A stretch of 64,000 nucleotides of DNA from Acanthamoeba sp. SK_2022b (taxonomy: Eukaryota; Discosea; Longamoebia; Acanthamoebidae): positions 124,001-188,000 of the forward strand of contig JANDJZ010000016.1 in the NCBI GenBank assembly GCA_027943245.1, given 5' to 3'. This document shows positions 55,612 to 64,000 of this stretch, in pieces. Made by a program: the position numbers and the translations under genes. The number at the start of each line of letters is the position of its first letter. Positions within the stretch are counted from its first letter, which is position 1. The notes beneath the pieces were generated by a model. It saw only the letters and a list, made by a program, of their open reading frames with translations. It was not told the DNA's origin and did not search any database.

Positions 55612-58133
55612 TCAAGGCTGCTGCTTCTTGCCGAGGCGCAGGCTGGCGAGCTCGCGCTGGAGGGCGTTCTTCTCTTCCAGCAGGACCTGCTCCTGTCGCA
55701 CCATCAGCCGCTCCATCGCCCGCTGCAGGTCGGTCAGCGCGCGCGAGTGAATTTGCTGCAGCGCCGAGATCTGCTCCATCGACAGGTCCTCGTACTCGCT
55801 CTGCTACCGAGCCACGATTGCAATCTGTGAGCGCGCGAGCACGCGCGGGCAACACAAGCGAGAGAGAGGGAGGGCAGTGGTACGCCGAGAAGGTGCGCGT
55901 GCGTGAGGGCGAGGCTCTCGGCCTGCGGGTGTCTCTCCCTCAACCTTCGGTCCATGGCCCGCTCGCGCTCCACGGCCTGATCTCGCTCTCGCGCCAGCAG
56001 CTGCTTCTCGACCTCGACCAGCGCCTTCTCCTTGCGCAGGATCTCCAGCGATACGGCGAGCTCCTCCTTCTCCCTCCTCTCCCGCTCGTACAATCGCTTT
56101 ATCTGCGCCGGATCGGTCGACGGTTGCTGCTGCTGCGGGGCGCGCTTGGCTGGTGTCGTGGCCCTCTCGTCCGTTCTCTGCTGCGTTTCATGAGTTGCCG
56201 CGCCCGTCGTTGGTCGCGGAGGTGCGGGCATGCCCGGCGGGTGTCGCTTGCCGGCGGCCGCCACCGCGTCTGCGTATCGAAGCACGACTGCTTGCTTAGC
56301 AGCATTGGCTGGCGCTGCTGCTGGTCGCTTCAGTTGTGGTGGTTGTTGCAGTTTCTGCTGTTGGCGTTGGTGTTGGGTTTGCTGCTGCTGCTGCCGCCGT
56401 ATGCTCTGCATCTTTGCCGTTGCCTTCTCTGGCTCTTCCCCTGGGCCTTGGTTCTGTTTGTTGTCGATTGTTTCCGGTGGCGGTCGGTTCTCTTCGCTGC
56501 CCCGACGCTGCGCGGCCTCTCCAGCAGGCAGCGTCTCCTTCACGGCCGTTTCGGGGCCACGCCTCGCCTGGACCACCTCGCGGGGCCGGTCGCTCGACTC
56601 CCCTGGAGCTTCGCGATCGGGGCTGGCGATGTCCCTCGGCCGTCTCTCGGCCTCTCCTACCGGCAGATGCTGGCCTTTGGGAGAGCTCACCTCCTCGCCC
56701 GTCGTTTCGTCAAGTGGCTGCTCCTTCTGCTTCTGCTCTTGCTCCTGCTCCTGCTCCTGCTCCTGCTGCTGCTGTTGTTGCTGCTGCTGCTGCTGTTCCT
56801 TCTGCTTCTGTGAGTGGGAGGCCTTCTTCTGTTTCTGCCTGAGTCGTCGCTTGGTGCCCTTCCGCTCCAGGGAGCCTGTGTTGGCACATTGGGGGCGTTG
56901 AGACGACACGGGGTCAGCATGCACACAAAATGTGTAGAAGGGGGAGGGAAGGAGCGCGACGGTCTCACCCTTGACGAGGTCCATTTCGGCGTTGGCGGCG
57001 GCCGCCTCCAGCTCGTTCCACCTGCGCTGCAGCGCAGCGACGCATTCTTTGGCTCCGACGCCCGGCAATGCATCTTGCGCGACTTGCAGCGGCGTCTGTC
57101 AATAGCGCCAGACCAGCACGCGCCACATGAAACAAAAGGATCGAAGAAGCAGGTCAACGTGTGTAGAGGGGGGAATGAAGCTCGTGTACGTTGGGAAGAA
57201 GGTTGAGACCTTGTTCTGACGGTTCCGTTTGGTGATGTCTGCACCGTGGGACAGCAGTGCATCGATGCACTGCGGTCGTCCCTCCTTTGCCGCATAGTGA
57301 AGTGCTAGCAACACCGGAAGGCGCGTGAGAAGAAGGCCCGTTGGCAAAGACCCGGTTCTCCAGGAGAGGTTTCCCTACCCGTATTGCCGTTCACGTCCTG
57401 CGCGTTAATGTGGTGCGGGTCCCTCACGCTCTTGAGGATCGAGACACAGATGTCGCCTTGGTCCGCCGCCGCACAACACGCGCACATCAACGCCGTCATC
57501 CCTGTGTTGAAGATGGGGAAAGAGCGTCAACGCCTCGGCCAGGGCTGCCTGGCGGTCACCTGCGCAGCGCGAAATCGCCGGTTCAGCAGCGCACCTGCTC
57601 GGTTTGTGCTGGTTGGGGAGACGCCGTAGGCGAGCAGGCACGCCACCACATCCGCGAAGCCGCCCACAGCTCCGAACATGAGCGCTGGGGGAACATTGGC
57701 GTATGTGAGATACGTGCGTGTGATGGCCGCATGAGAGGGTGTACGTGGTACGAGTGTCTCCGTTGGTGTTGGACACGTTGGCGAGTGGCAGGGACTGCTT
57801 CACTTGGGCGGCAGCAGACTTGCCGTGGGCGGCCACGGCCAGTGCGTTGGCCAGCAGGCCGAGCAGGTCGGCCCGTCCGTTCTTAGCGGCTACGTGGATT
57901 AGAGTGTTGCCGCTCTTGCCCAACCGCAGATCGGTCACCATGTGCAGTGCCACTCTCGCATGCTCGTCTAAATCGTGGGATTGCTCCTCCGTCACCGTTG
58001 AATTGAACAGCAGGGCTTGCAATCTTGCAGAATCGTCGGATTGCGGGTTGCGTGGGGATGAGAAGAGTTGCAAGATGGCAGAAGCTCTTCTTTCTTCCTC
58101 TGTCTCCGGCTCAAACACTCCTTGTGCTTCCAT
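55612..58133 (-). CDS. Ankyrin-repeat protein with polyQ and coiled-coil region
   Basis: Start ATG 58133 (MEAQGVFEPETEEERR). Ankyrin repeats: NTLIHVAAKNGRADLLGLLA, ALMFGAVGGFADVVACLLAY, ALHYAAKEGRPQCIDALLSH, TPLQVAQDALPG and a weaker first unit; five exons carry them. Next come a basic linker, a Gln/Glu run (Q(n) then EQEQEQ, at 56750-56810), a Pro/Gln-rich stretch, and a C-terminal coiled coil (LYERERREKEELAVSLEILR, KEKALVEVEKQLLARERDQA) ending at about 55614 ...RLGKKQQP after an intron. Ankyrins bind partners; the target is unknown. PolyQ length makes it a possible site of length polymorphism. Confidence 0.86.
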
Positions 58134-58212
58134 GTTTGCAAGGTTAACCTAAATTCCGCTATTCCTGATTTTGTGCTTTTCCCGCGGTCGCGTTGAGATT
58201 AATCTGGCCGTG

Positions 58213-59280
58213 ATGGAAGGTAAGATGTCACAGAGGCAGTGTACTACAGTTGGATGTATGCTAACGTTAGTGCGGCACTGCAGACAAGAGCCAACAGACC
58301 CGGGAGGTAACCTTTCTATTTGGAGGGGGCGATGAAGTACGTGTGCGCGAGCTGCACGTGGTGTCCAAGGCCAAGTGCGCTACTTCGTCCTCCCCAAGCA
58401 ACGACCTGACGTCACTGCTCTACCATTTCTCTGGTTGTGCTGTCTACGAGGCTGCCGTCGTCATGGCCAGGTTCTCACCCGCGAACGATTGTTTACACCA
58501 CCGGGAAGCCTCACGGCCTCTCTCAGTGCAGGTGGGTCTATGCCAACCCGTCCCTCTTCCACGGCAAGACGGTGATGGAGCTCGGCGCCGGCTGCGGCCT
58601 GGTCGGCCTCGTTTGTGCCCACTTTGCCTCTCGCCTCTACCTCACGGATCGCCTGCCCTTGGTACGCTTACGGCCCTGTCTTCTTCAAATGACGATCGAG
58701 CTCTCACGTCGAGCTCTTCACGTCAGGTCCTCGACAACCTGCGCTACAACGTGGCCACCAACGCTGTACTCGCGGGCAAGGGCCCGCTTCTTCGTACGAA
58801 CATAGCCACTACCGCGCAAGTGCGTCATCTCGAGTGGGGCGAAGCCGACGCCTCAAACCCGCAGTTTGCGCCAGTCGACGTCGCTGTGGGCTCCGAGGTC
58901 ATCTACCTGTCCTCGCATGTGGACCTGCTTCTGAAAGTGCTGGATGCCTACCTGGTGCCAGGAGGCGTGTTCTACCAGATATGTGCTCGGGAGCGAGAGG
59001 TGCCGCCTGCTACCGCCTTGATCTCAGGTGCACAAGTGGCGCTCACTGGCAGGTGCTGCAGGGATTGGACCAAGTAGCGGCCAAGGTCGAGGAAAGGGGT
59101 GGCTACTGGTGTGTAGTAGAACCTCTGAAGCTTCAGGAACTGTTTCCACAAATGCACGATACCGCTACGTCATGCGAGGACGGACACTCGTGCTGCTTGC
59201 TGTTCGACCAGGTGATAGACCTACGGCACTTCACGCCACTAGAGGACTTCAGCTTTGTCACCATCACAAGGCGGTTATGA
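58213..59280 (+). CDS. METTL21/FAM86-like class I methyltransferase
   Basis: ATG 58213 is followed by a tiny exon (Met-Glu), then DKSQQTREVTFLFGGG and REHLVV-like sequence, GCAVYEAAVVMAR, WVYANPSLFHGKTVMELGAG then CGLVGLVCAHFASRLYLTDR (AdoMet site), VLDNLRYNVATNAVL, VDVAVGSEVIYLSSHVDLLL (the SxE/DxxY-type region) and ...KVEERGGYWCVVEPLKLQE to TITRRL. These match the same protein lysine methyltransferase group as the gene at 21926, which shares GAGCGL. Substrate unknown. Stop at 59278-59280. Confidence 0.85.
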
Positions 59281-59458
59281 ATAAAACCCCACCATTTTTT
59301 AATCGAGTGTGCCCTGCCTGTGGGCGCGTGTGCCCGTGACCGGAGCCGTCGGCATGGAGGCCGTTCAGAATGGCCAAAAAGCGCCCTTCGCTACATGTTC
59401 TGTGGAGTCTCCGTGGAGGTTCTGCCCAGCGTTGGCAGTTGGCCCAGCGGTTGCCCTC

Positions 59459-60841
59459 TCACTGGAAGAAGGGTTCGCAGTTGTCTTGTGGGACATACCC
59501 GAGGTTGGCGATAGTCTCCTCCAGGTCGAATACCTGGATGTCGACGTGCGTGAGAAGCAAATTGGGGCGGTATCGTGCACTAGTGATGCCTACCCGGGCG
59601 TCGTTATTACTGACAGCGTAGGCGATCATGAACGGAATCCCGGCGGCAGCAGGTTTCATCACCACCTCGATCGCCTTCAATGCAAGCGCATCGCGTAATA
59701 TGAGCATAGGTTGGTGAGGCAACGGTGAGCTGCCAATTTACCTTTCTGAAGAAACCAGCGGCATCGCGCTGCGAGAGGTACATGGCCCGCATGTGGGCTT
59801 CGTTGACTGTGCCCTTCACGTCAGCGGGGTCATCTGCGTCGGCTACAATGAGCGTTTGACGCAGCGGAATGTTGGCGAGGTTGTTGGTACCGTTCAGTCT
59901 GATCCATCCGATCCGAAATACGACAGTTTCGATGCGCATGTGGAGAGAGAACAGCTTGCACAGGTCTTCGCCACAGGTCTTGGACACCCCGTAGAGCGAA
60001 TCAGGGAAGGCAAAGTCCTGTACAGGCGGATGATCGCAGGGGTAAGGTCCCCGGTCAAAACTGCAAGGCACATCGCGGGGTGGGCATCACCCTGAGGCGC
60101 ACGGATCCTGGCTTGATGCGATCCCGATCCAATGACGCTGCGTGGTGGAGGCAAGCCTGAGCTTCGTTCATGCGTGGCCTCATGAGGCTGGCTTACCAGT
60201 CTCGGCAGGGTCCGCACACATAGTCCCGTTCTGCGTGTGGTTCGTCGACGCAAAGATGAATCTGCCGCGAGCGTGAGTAGTTGGACCGAGGCTCAAGCAA
60301 ATTGCGCGGTAGGCTAACCTCTTGACGTTAGCTCGTACGCATTCCTCGAGCACATTGTAGGTCGCCTCCACGTTGTTTTTAAGCACCACGTGCGGTCCTA
60401 GAGTACATTCATGGTACTGGTCAGATTACCGCGACTTAAACGTAAACCAGTTGCACCCACCTTGCTCGGGGAACGGCACGGCCATGGAGTATGCAGCGAG
60501 GTGGACGACCACGTCCAGTCCCTCGAATAGACCTGGCCGCACTGGTGAATCCAGTCAACTGGCCTCGTTGCTTGGCGGAAGAGTGGTACCCTTAACTTGT
60601 TCCCGGTCAGAGAGGTCGACAACGGTAGTCTCGTAGGGCTCCTTCTCCATCTGTAGCGTCTCTGCATCCGTGCCTGCGAAGTTGGGCAAGTGAGCCAAGC
60701 TCCCATGGTGGTAAACGCTGCGGGCCGTGTACACTCGGGTTTTTCGAAGGAGAAAAGCTTTAGTTGATACTCATCCTTCAGCTGTCTAATGAGTATCGTG
60801 GCGAGCCGTCCTGTAGCACCAGTGATCCCCACCTTCCTCAT
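59459..60841 (-). CDS. Uronate-dehydrogenase-like SDR/NAD-epimerase
   Basis: Start ATG 60841 (MRKVGITGATGRLATILIRQ), eight or so exons, stop at 59459. The Rossmann motif is GITGATGRLA (GxxGxxG). Further: TVVDLSDREQVK, GLDVVVHLAAYSMAVPFPEQ, NNVEATYNVLEECVRANVKR, FIFASTNHTQNG, FPDSLYGVSKTCGEDLCKLF (catalytic YxxxK), TVVFRIGWIRLNG, and the C-terminal DDPADVKGTVNEAHMRAMYL. SxNH, LYGVSKxxGE and FRIG typify uronate dehydrogenases and similar NAD-dependent sugar epimerases, which oxidise hexuronic acids or epimerise nucleotide sugars. The exact substrate is uncertain. The gene starts only 151 nt from the FANCI start on the opposite strand. Confidence 0.86.
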
Positions 60842-60991
60842 CAGGCAAACACTCACGCTCTTTTCCTTTTTCACCGTTCTTTTTCTTTTCTTTTCTTTTC
60901 AGAAATGAAACTTTTAGAAGAACTATTTCCGTCACAAAACAAGGAAAAGCGTAACAGGACAGATCGCAGGTTAGGAAGAAGGGAAGCGGTG
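60842..60991. promoter_or_regulatory. Divergent promoter region (uronate-dehydrogenase-like / FANCI)
   Basis: 150 nt between the two start codons. It contains a long pyrimidine tract ending in CAG at about 60902; this could be an intron acceptor of a 5' leader or promoter sequence. An in-frame ATG at 60905 exists and would add 29 residues before MARTK. Confidence 0.5.
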
Positions 60992-63900
60992 ATGGCTCGC
61001 ACCAAGGTTTCAGCAAAGTACAGTGCCAACGATACGTTTCATGGTTTTAAAGGTTAGCATAGCTAAATTGATCATGCATTTAATCTCCCTCCTTAGGAAA
61101 TCAACAGGCGGAAAGAGTGTTAACAAAGGGGTGAGTTCTAAGATAGCACCCATCAACAAAACGCTGGGAACGAAGCGGAGGTGCGTTCCTCTCTTTGGAC
61201 TTTTGAGGACACGCTTTACAGAGGTTCGGGGTTTCACAGGCGCCCGGCGGAAGATGACGAGGAAAACGGAGACGCCGAAGAGAACGAAGTGCTCAGCGAG
61301 GGCGAGCAGCACGAGGAGGAGCCTAAGAAGCTGGCAGCTCCCGCCAGGCGCTGCGTGCAGAGTGCGTACTACAACTTCGCTGTGTTGGCCTTGCTCATAC
61401 CGCGCCCACTTGTAGTCCTTCAAGAAGACCCCGACGAAGCGGCTGAGGGCAGCTTGGACGATGAAATTGTAGAGATATGGGAGAACAAGACGCATGCCCA
61501 CATTACTGGATCCCAGGTACGTGTTCTGCATCTCACCTTAAGGAGAGTTAACCGCTTGATATAATGACCACGTCGTGCAGGCCAGTAGTCTCTCTGCTTC
61601 GGCTGCCGACAATCAAGGCCTCGTACGCCTGACCAACAAGATCCAATCGGTGCGCATTGGGCATGAGACAGGCGAGAACGACCACCCGTACTGACTGTTT
61701 GATGAATGGGCAGGTATCCGAGCGAGAGCTGCTGGGCTATGTCAACAAACGGACTGCAATGGAGGGCAACTTGGTACAGCTCCTGAAGGCAGTCTTTCAG
61801 GGCCTCCCCTCGTACACCGACAAAGGGAAGGAGATCCGCGGAGCTGTTCTCCACCGCGTGATGTGGCTCATCATCAAAGGAAGGCTTACCAACAAGAAAG
61901 CCGAGGAGGCCGTCAATGCTCTGCTGCCAGAGGTAATGCAATGCTGCCCCTCTTTTCGGAGAGGCAGATGCACTCATCCTATGCCTACTCCTGGCCTCAG
62001 ATGGACGCCATTTCCGACGAGGACTTCATTGACCTGGTCGAGGTCATACTGTGGGGAATTGAAAAAGGTGTGCCTGCTGTGAACAGTTGATTTTGTGGAC
62101 TCCCCATGGATGGCTAATACGCTCAGTCTGACAGCTCGATCGGCCGAGGGACGGTTCCTGGCCTTCCTGCCCAAGACTCTCGCAGCGATAGAGCGGCTTT
62201 CTGCAGTGGGAGTTGATGAGCACACCAACAAGACGGGCCCGCAGTACAAGAGCCATCTCATAGCAAGGTACCGCACATCATCGCGCAGGTAGCGTCAGGT
62301 CATCTGCTCGTCATTTACCGGCGTGACTGCACACTAGGCTGTGTGGTCTTGACTGGTCCGAACAATTGGTCACCCAAATCGCAGCTACGTTGCGAGAAAC
62401 GACCCTCTCACACGATGACATGCAGCGGGTCATACACAAAATCATCAGGTGAGCCACGCGTTTATGCGCTCTCGTACTACAAAGGCAGTGCTCTAATCCT
62501 GGTGTCTCGTCTTCCAGCTTCTTCAAGGAGATCGACCTGAACGAGCTGCCCTCCCTGATCTACCAGCTTATTTTGCTGGCCACAAAGGGCGCTACCGATA
62601 TCAAGGCAAGTCTGTTGCGTGGTATCGCCAACCATTTGGAGAGCGAAGGCAGGAAGTACGATGAAGAGTACGTATGATTTTCACTGTGCGTTGCTGTTAC
62701 GTAATTCCTTGGCGCGCCTCACACCCTTCCCTTTCAAGGAGTCCCGATAAGCGCACGACCGCGTCGAGCGGCGAACAGCTGCTTCGCCACATCGAGGGCA
62801 CCATTCTGCTGCACCTTCAGTTTGCGATCAAGCAAGACCAGGTAATCTATCTTGCCGAGTGCGGCACTGTACCTACTAACTGTCCATGACTCGCCTCGAC
62901 AGGAATTGGGTCGCGCTTTCTTGAAGGTGTTCAAGAGCGAGAACTTCCCCCTAACCTCGTTCACAGTAGCTCTTCTCCTGTCAGTTGCACGAATCCAGCG
63001 CTTTGCCGATCAGGCTCTGGAGACCATCAAGACAGCCATTCAGGTGCGTACCTTCTGTGCTGCGAAGCTTGACTCGATCTGACAACGCCTCCCTCCTCTA
63101 GACCTATTACAAGGAACAGCAGAAAAAATCAAAGTCACACTGGATGGAGAAGATGCGGCAGCACATGGCGCCAACAGGTACCCTCTTCCTCTCCTGCTGA
63201 TGTGAACGGTTTGCGCTCACGCGTTGGACCAACGTGACAGTCAACTTGGATGCTGCGATTCTAGCGACGATCAAGCATTCAGCCTATGGATGGGACCACA
63301 TCACCCCATCCCTCGTCCAGCTGGGCGTCATGCTCATGGACTCAGTGTCGGCCTCCTCGCCGACAACGATCGTTACCTCCGCCTCCGCTGCGTCCGCCTC
63401 TTCGGCGAGTGCGGCCACAACATCAACTCCCACAGCGTCTACTTCTCTCATCTCCGTTTCCTCACCGAACAAGTGAGTGCTGCTTTCTCTTTCGTTCCTT
63501 CAACTGGTAGACTGATGTTGCTCTTCTCTCCCCCTCCCTCCTCTGTCTTCAGGACGCTTCTTCGGCTTGGGGTAGGCATCCTGCTGGAGACCTTCAAGGT
63601 GCATGAGAGTGTCAGAAACGAGATCCTCGAACAGATTCTGTCCCGCGTGGTACGGCATCCCCGGTTGGACCGGACCTAGCAGCAGGTTCCAACTGCCGGA
63701 TGGCTTACCCGGGGGATACAACAGATGATCAGCGGCGAGAACAGCAACGTGCTGCAGTACATTATATTGCTGTCTTCCATTTCACGAGAGTGCCAGGATC
63801 TCCTGCTCGGCAGCGGCGGCGAGTACCTACCCCGCATCAAAGAGGTCTTTGACTATCTGTCCTATGTGCCGCCCACTGTCACCCGAGCCCTGCTCGCCGC

Positions 63901-64000
63901 TGTTGAGGTACTTGCTCATCATCAGGGTGGCCTCGACTTTCGACTAACTGCTCGTTGCTCCATGATGGGCAGCCCATCATGGCCATCAATCCCTCCTTCC
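60992..64000 (+). CDS. FANCI orthologue with N-terminal histone H3-tail-like extension (3' truncated by window)
   Basis: Exons: 60992-61017, 61097-61180, 61222-61361, 61416-61515, ~61581-~61648, ~61715-~61933, then many more to 64000. Residues 1-15 are MARTKVSAKKSTGGK, matching histone H3 at 11 of the first 14 after Met. A Lys-rich then acidic linker (RRPAEDDEENGDAEEN) leads to FANCI: LTNKIQS, SERELLGYVNKRTAMEGNLV, KAVFQGLPSYTDKGKEIRGA, ELPSLIYQLILLATKGATD, LRHIEGTILLHLQFAIKQDQ, TVALLLSVARIQRFADQALE, YGWDHITPSLVQLGVMLMDS, LGVGILLETFKVHESVRNEI, LEQILSRV and FDYLSYVP. The Lys in LETFK corresponds to the human Lys523 monoubiquitination site. FANCI pairs with FANCD2 to clamp DNA at crosslinks. 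Exons join in phase, but cDNA is needed to prove the H3-like start. Confidence 0.9.

Noticed and set aside
61097..61515. A complete histone H3 gene
   Set aside because: The H3 tail is clear, but no frame afterwards contains a histone fold such as RKLPFQRLVREI or the IHAKRVTIMPKD region; the downstream exons lead to FANCI.

Overview
The window looks like nuclear DNA of a free-living amoebozoan, most probably Acanthamoeba or a close relative. This rests on several features together: GC-rich coding sequence, genes packed head to tail on both strands, many short introns (mostly 40-150 nt) with gtacg/gtgag-type donors and pyrimidine-rich acceptors, CA/TG microsatellites inside introns, a choice-of-anchor-A secreted protein of the kind found in Acanthamoeba cyst walls, and a gene set of typical eukaryotic families. 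The species assignment is inference; no marker gene such as rRNA is present. There is no operon logic, so neighbouring genes should not be assumed to act together. Gene models were spliced by eye; exon edges are given where GT/AG sites and reading phase agree.

Layout. 1-168: 3' end of an unknown gene. 286-4476 (-): R3H/G-patch protein of the Sqs1 type. 4723-4884: perfect 58-bp inverted repeat around a tRNA 3' half. 4905-5698 (+): stand-alone dihydrofolate reductase. 6241-10743 (+): STE20-type kinase. 11146-13176 (+): choice-of-anchor-A secreted protein. 13566-14563 (+): Rac-type GTPase. 14627-16450 (-): RFX transcription factor. 17037-21825 (-): RECQL4-type helicase. 21926-23290 (-): METTL21-like methyltransferase. 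23464-24512 (+): sterol isomerase EBP. 24788-27108 (+): RhoGEF. 27195-29397 (-): UNC93-like transporter. 30216-31398 (+): C2H2 finger protein of unknown role.

31462-37141 (-): ALC1/CHD1L-type remodeler with two NZF fingers, macro domain and BRCT. 37461-41136 (+): peroxisomal-type ABCD half transporter. 41443-42134 (+) and 45827-46482 (-): two related secreted proteins. 42430-42980 (+): two-TM protein. 43876-44771 (-): FAM151/menorin-family protein. 44877-45667 (-): coiled-coil protein. 46862-49893 (+): F-box/SPRY protein. 49951-51752 (-): FG-repeat plus BTB protein. 52207-55540 (+): PH domain plus long coiled coil. 55612-58133 (-): ankyrin/polyQ protein. 58213-59280 (+): second METTL-type methyltransferase. 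59459-60841 (-): uronate-dehydrogenase-like enzyme. 60992-64000 (+): FANCI, running off the end.

The most unusual object is the FANCI gene. Its predicted protein starts with a near copy of the histone H3 tail (MARTKVSAKKSTGGK), joined in phase through a basic then acidic linker to FANCI, with no histone fold between. Other points of note are the FG-nucleoporin-like/BTB fusion, the remodeler that combines two ubiquitin-binding-type NZF fingers with macro and BRCT domains, the hairpin-forming inverted repeat just upstream of DHFR, and a small family of secreted proteins sharing an FTNETFSxNGTNL signature. Several genome-maintenance genes (RECQL4, ALC1-type, FANCI) fall in one window, but nothing in the sequence shows that they are co-regulated.
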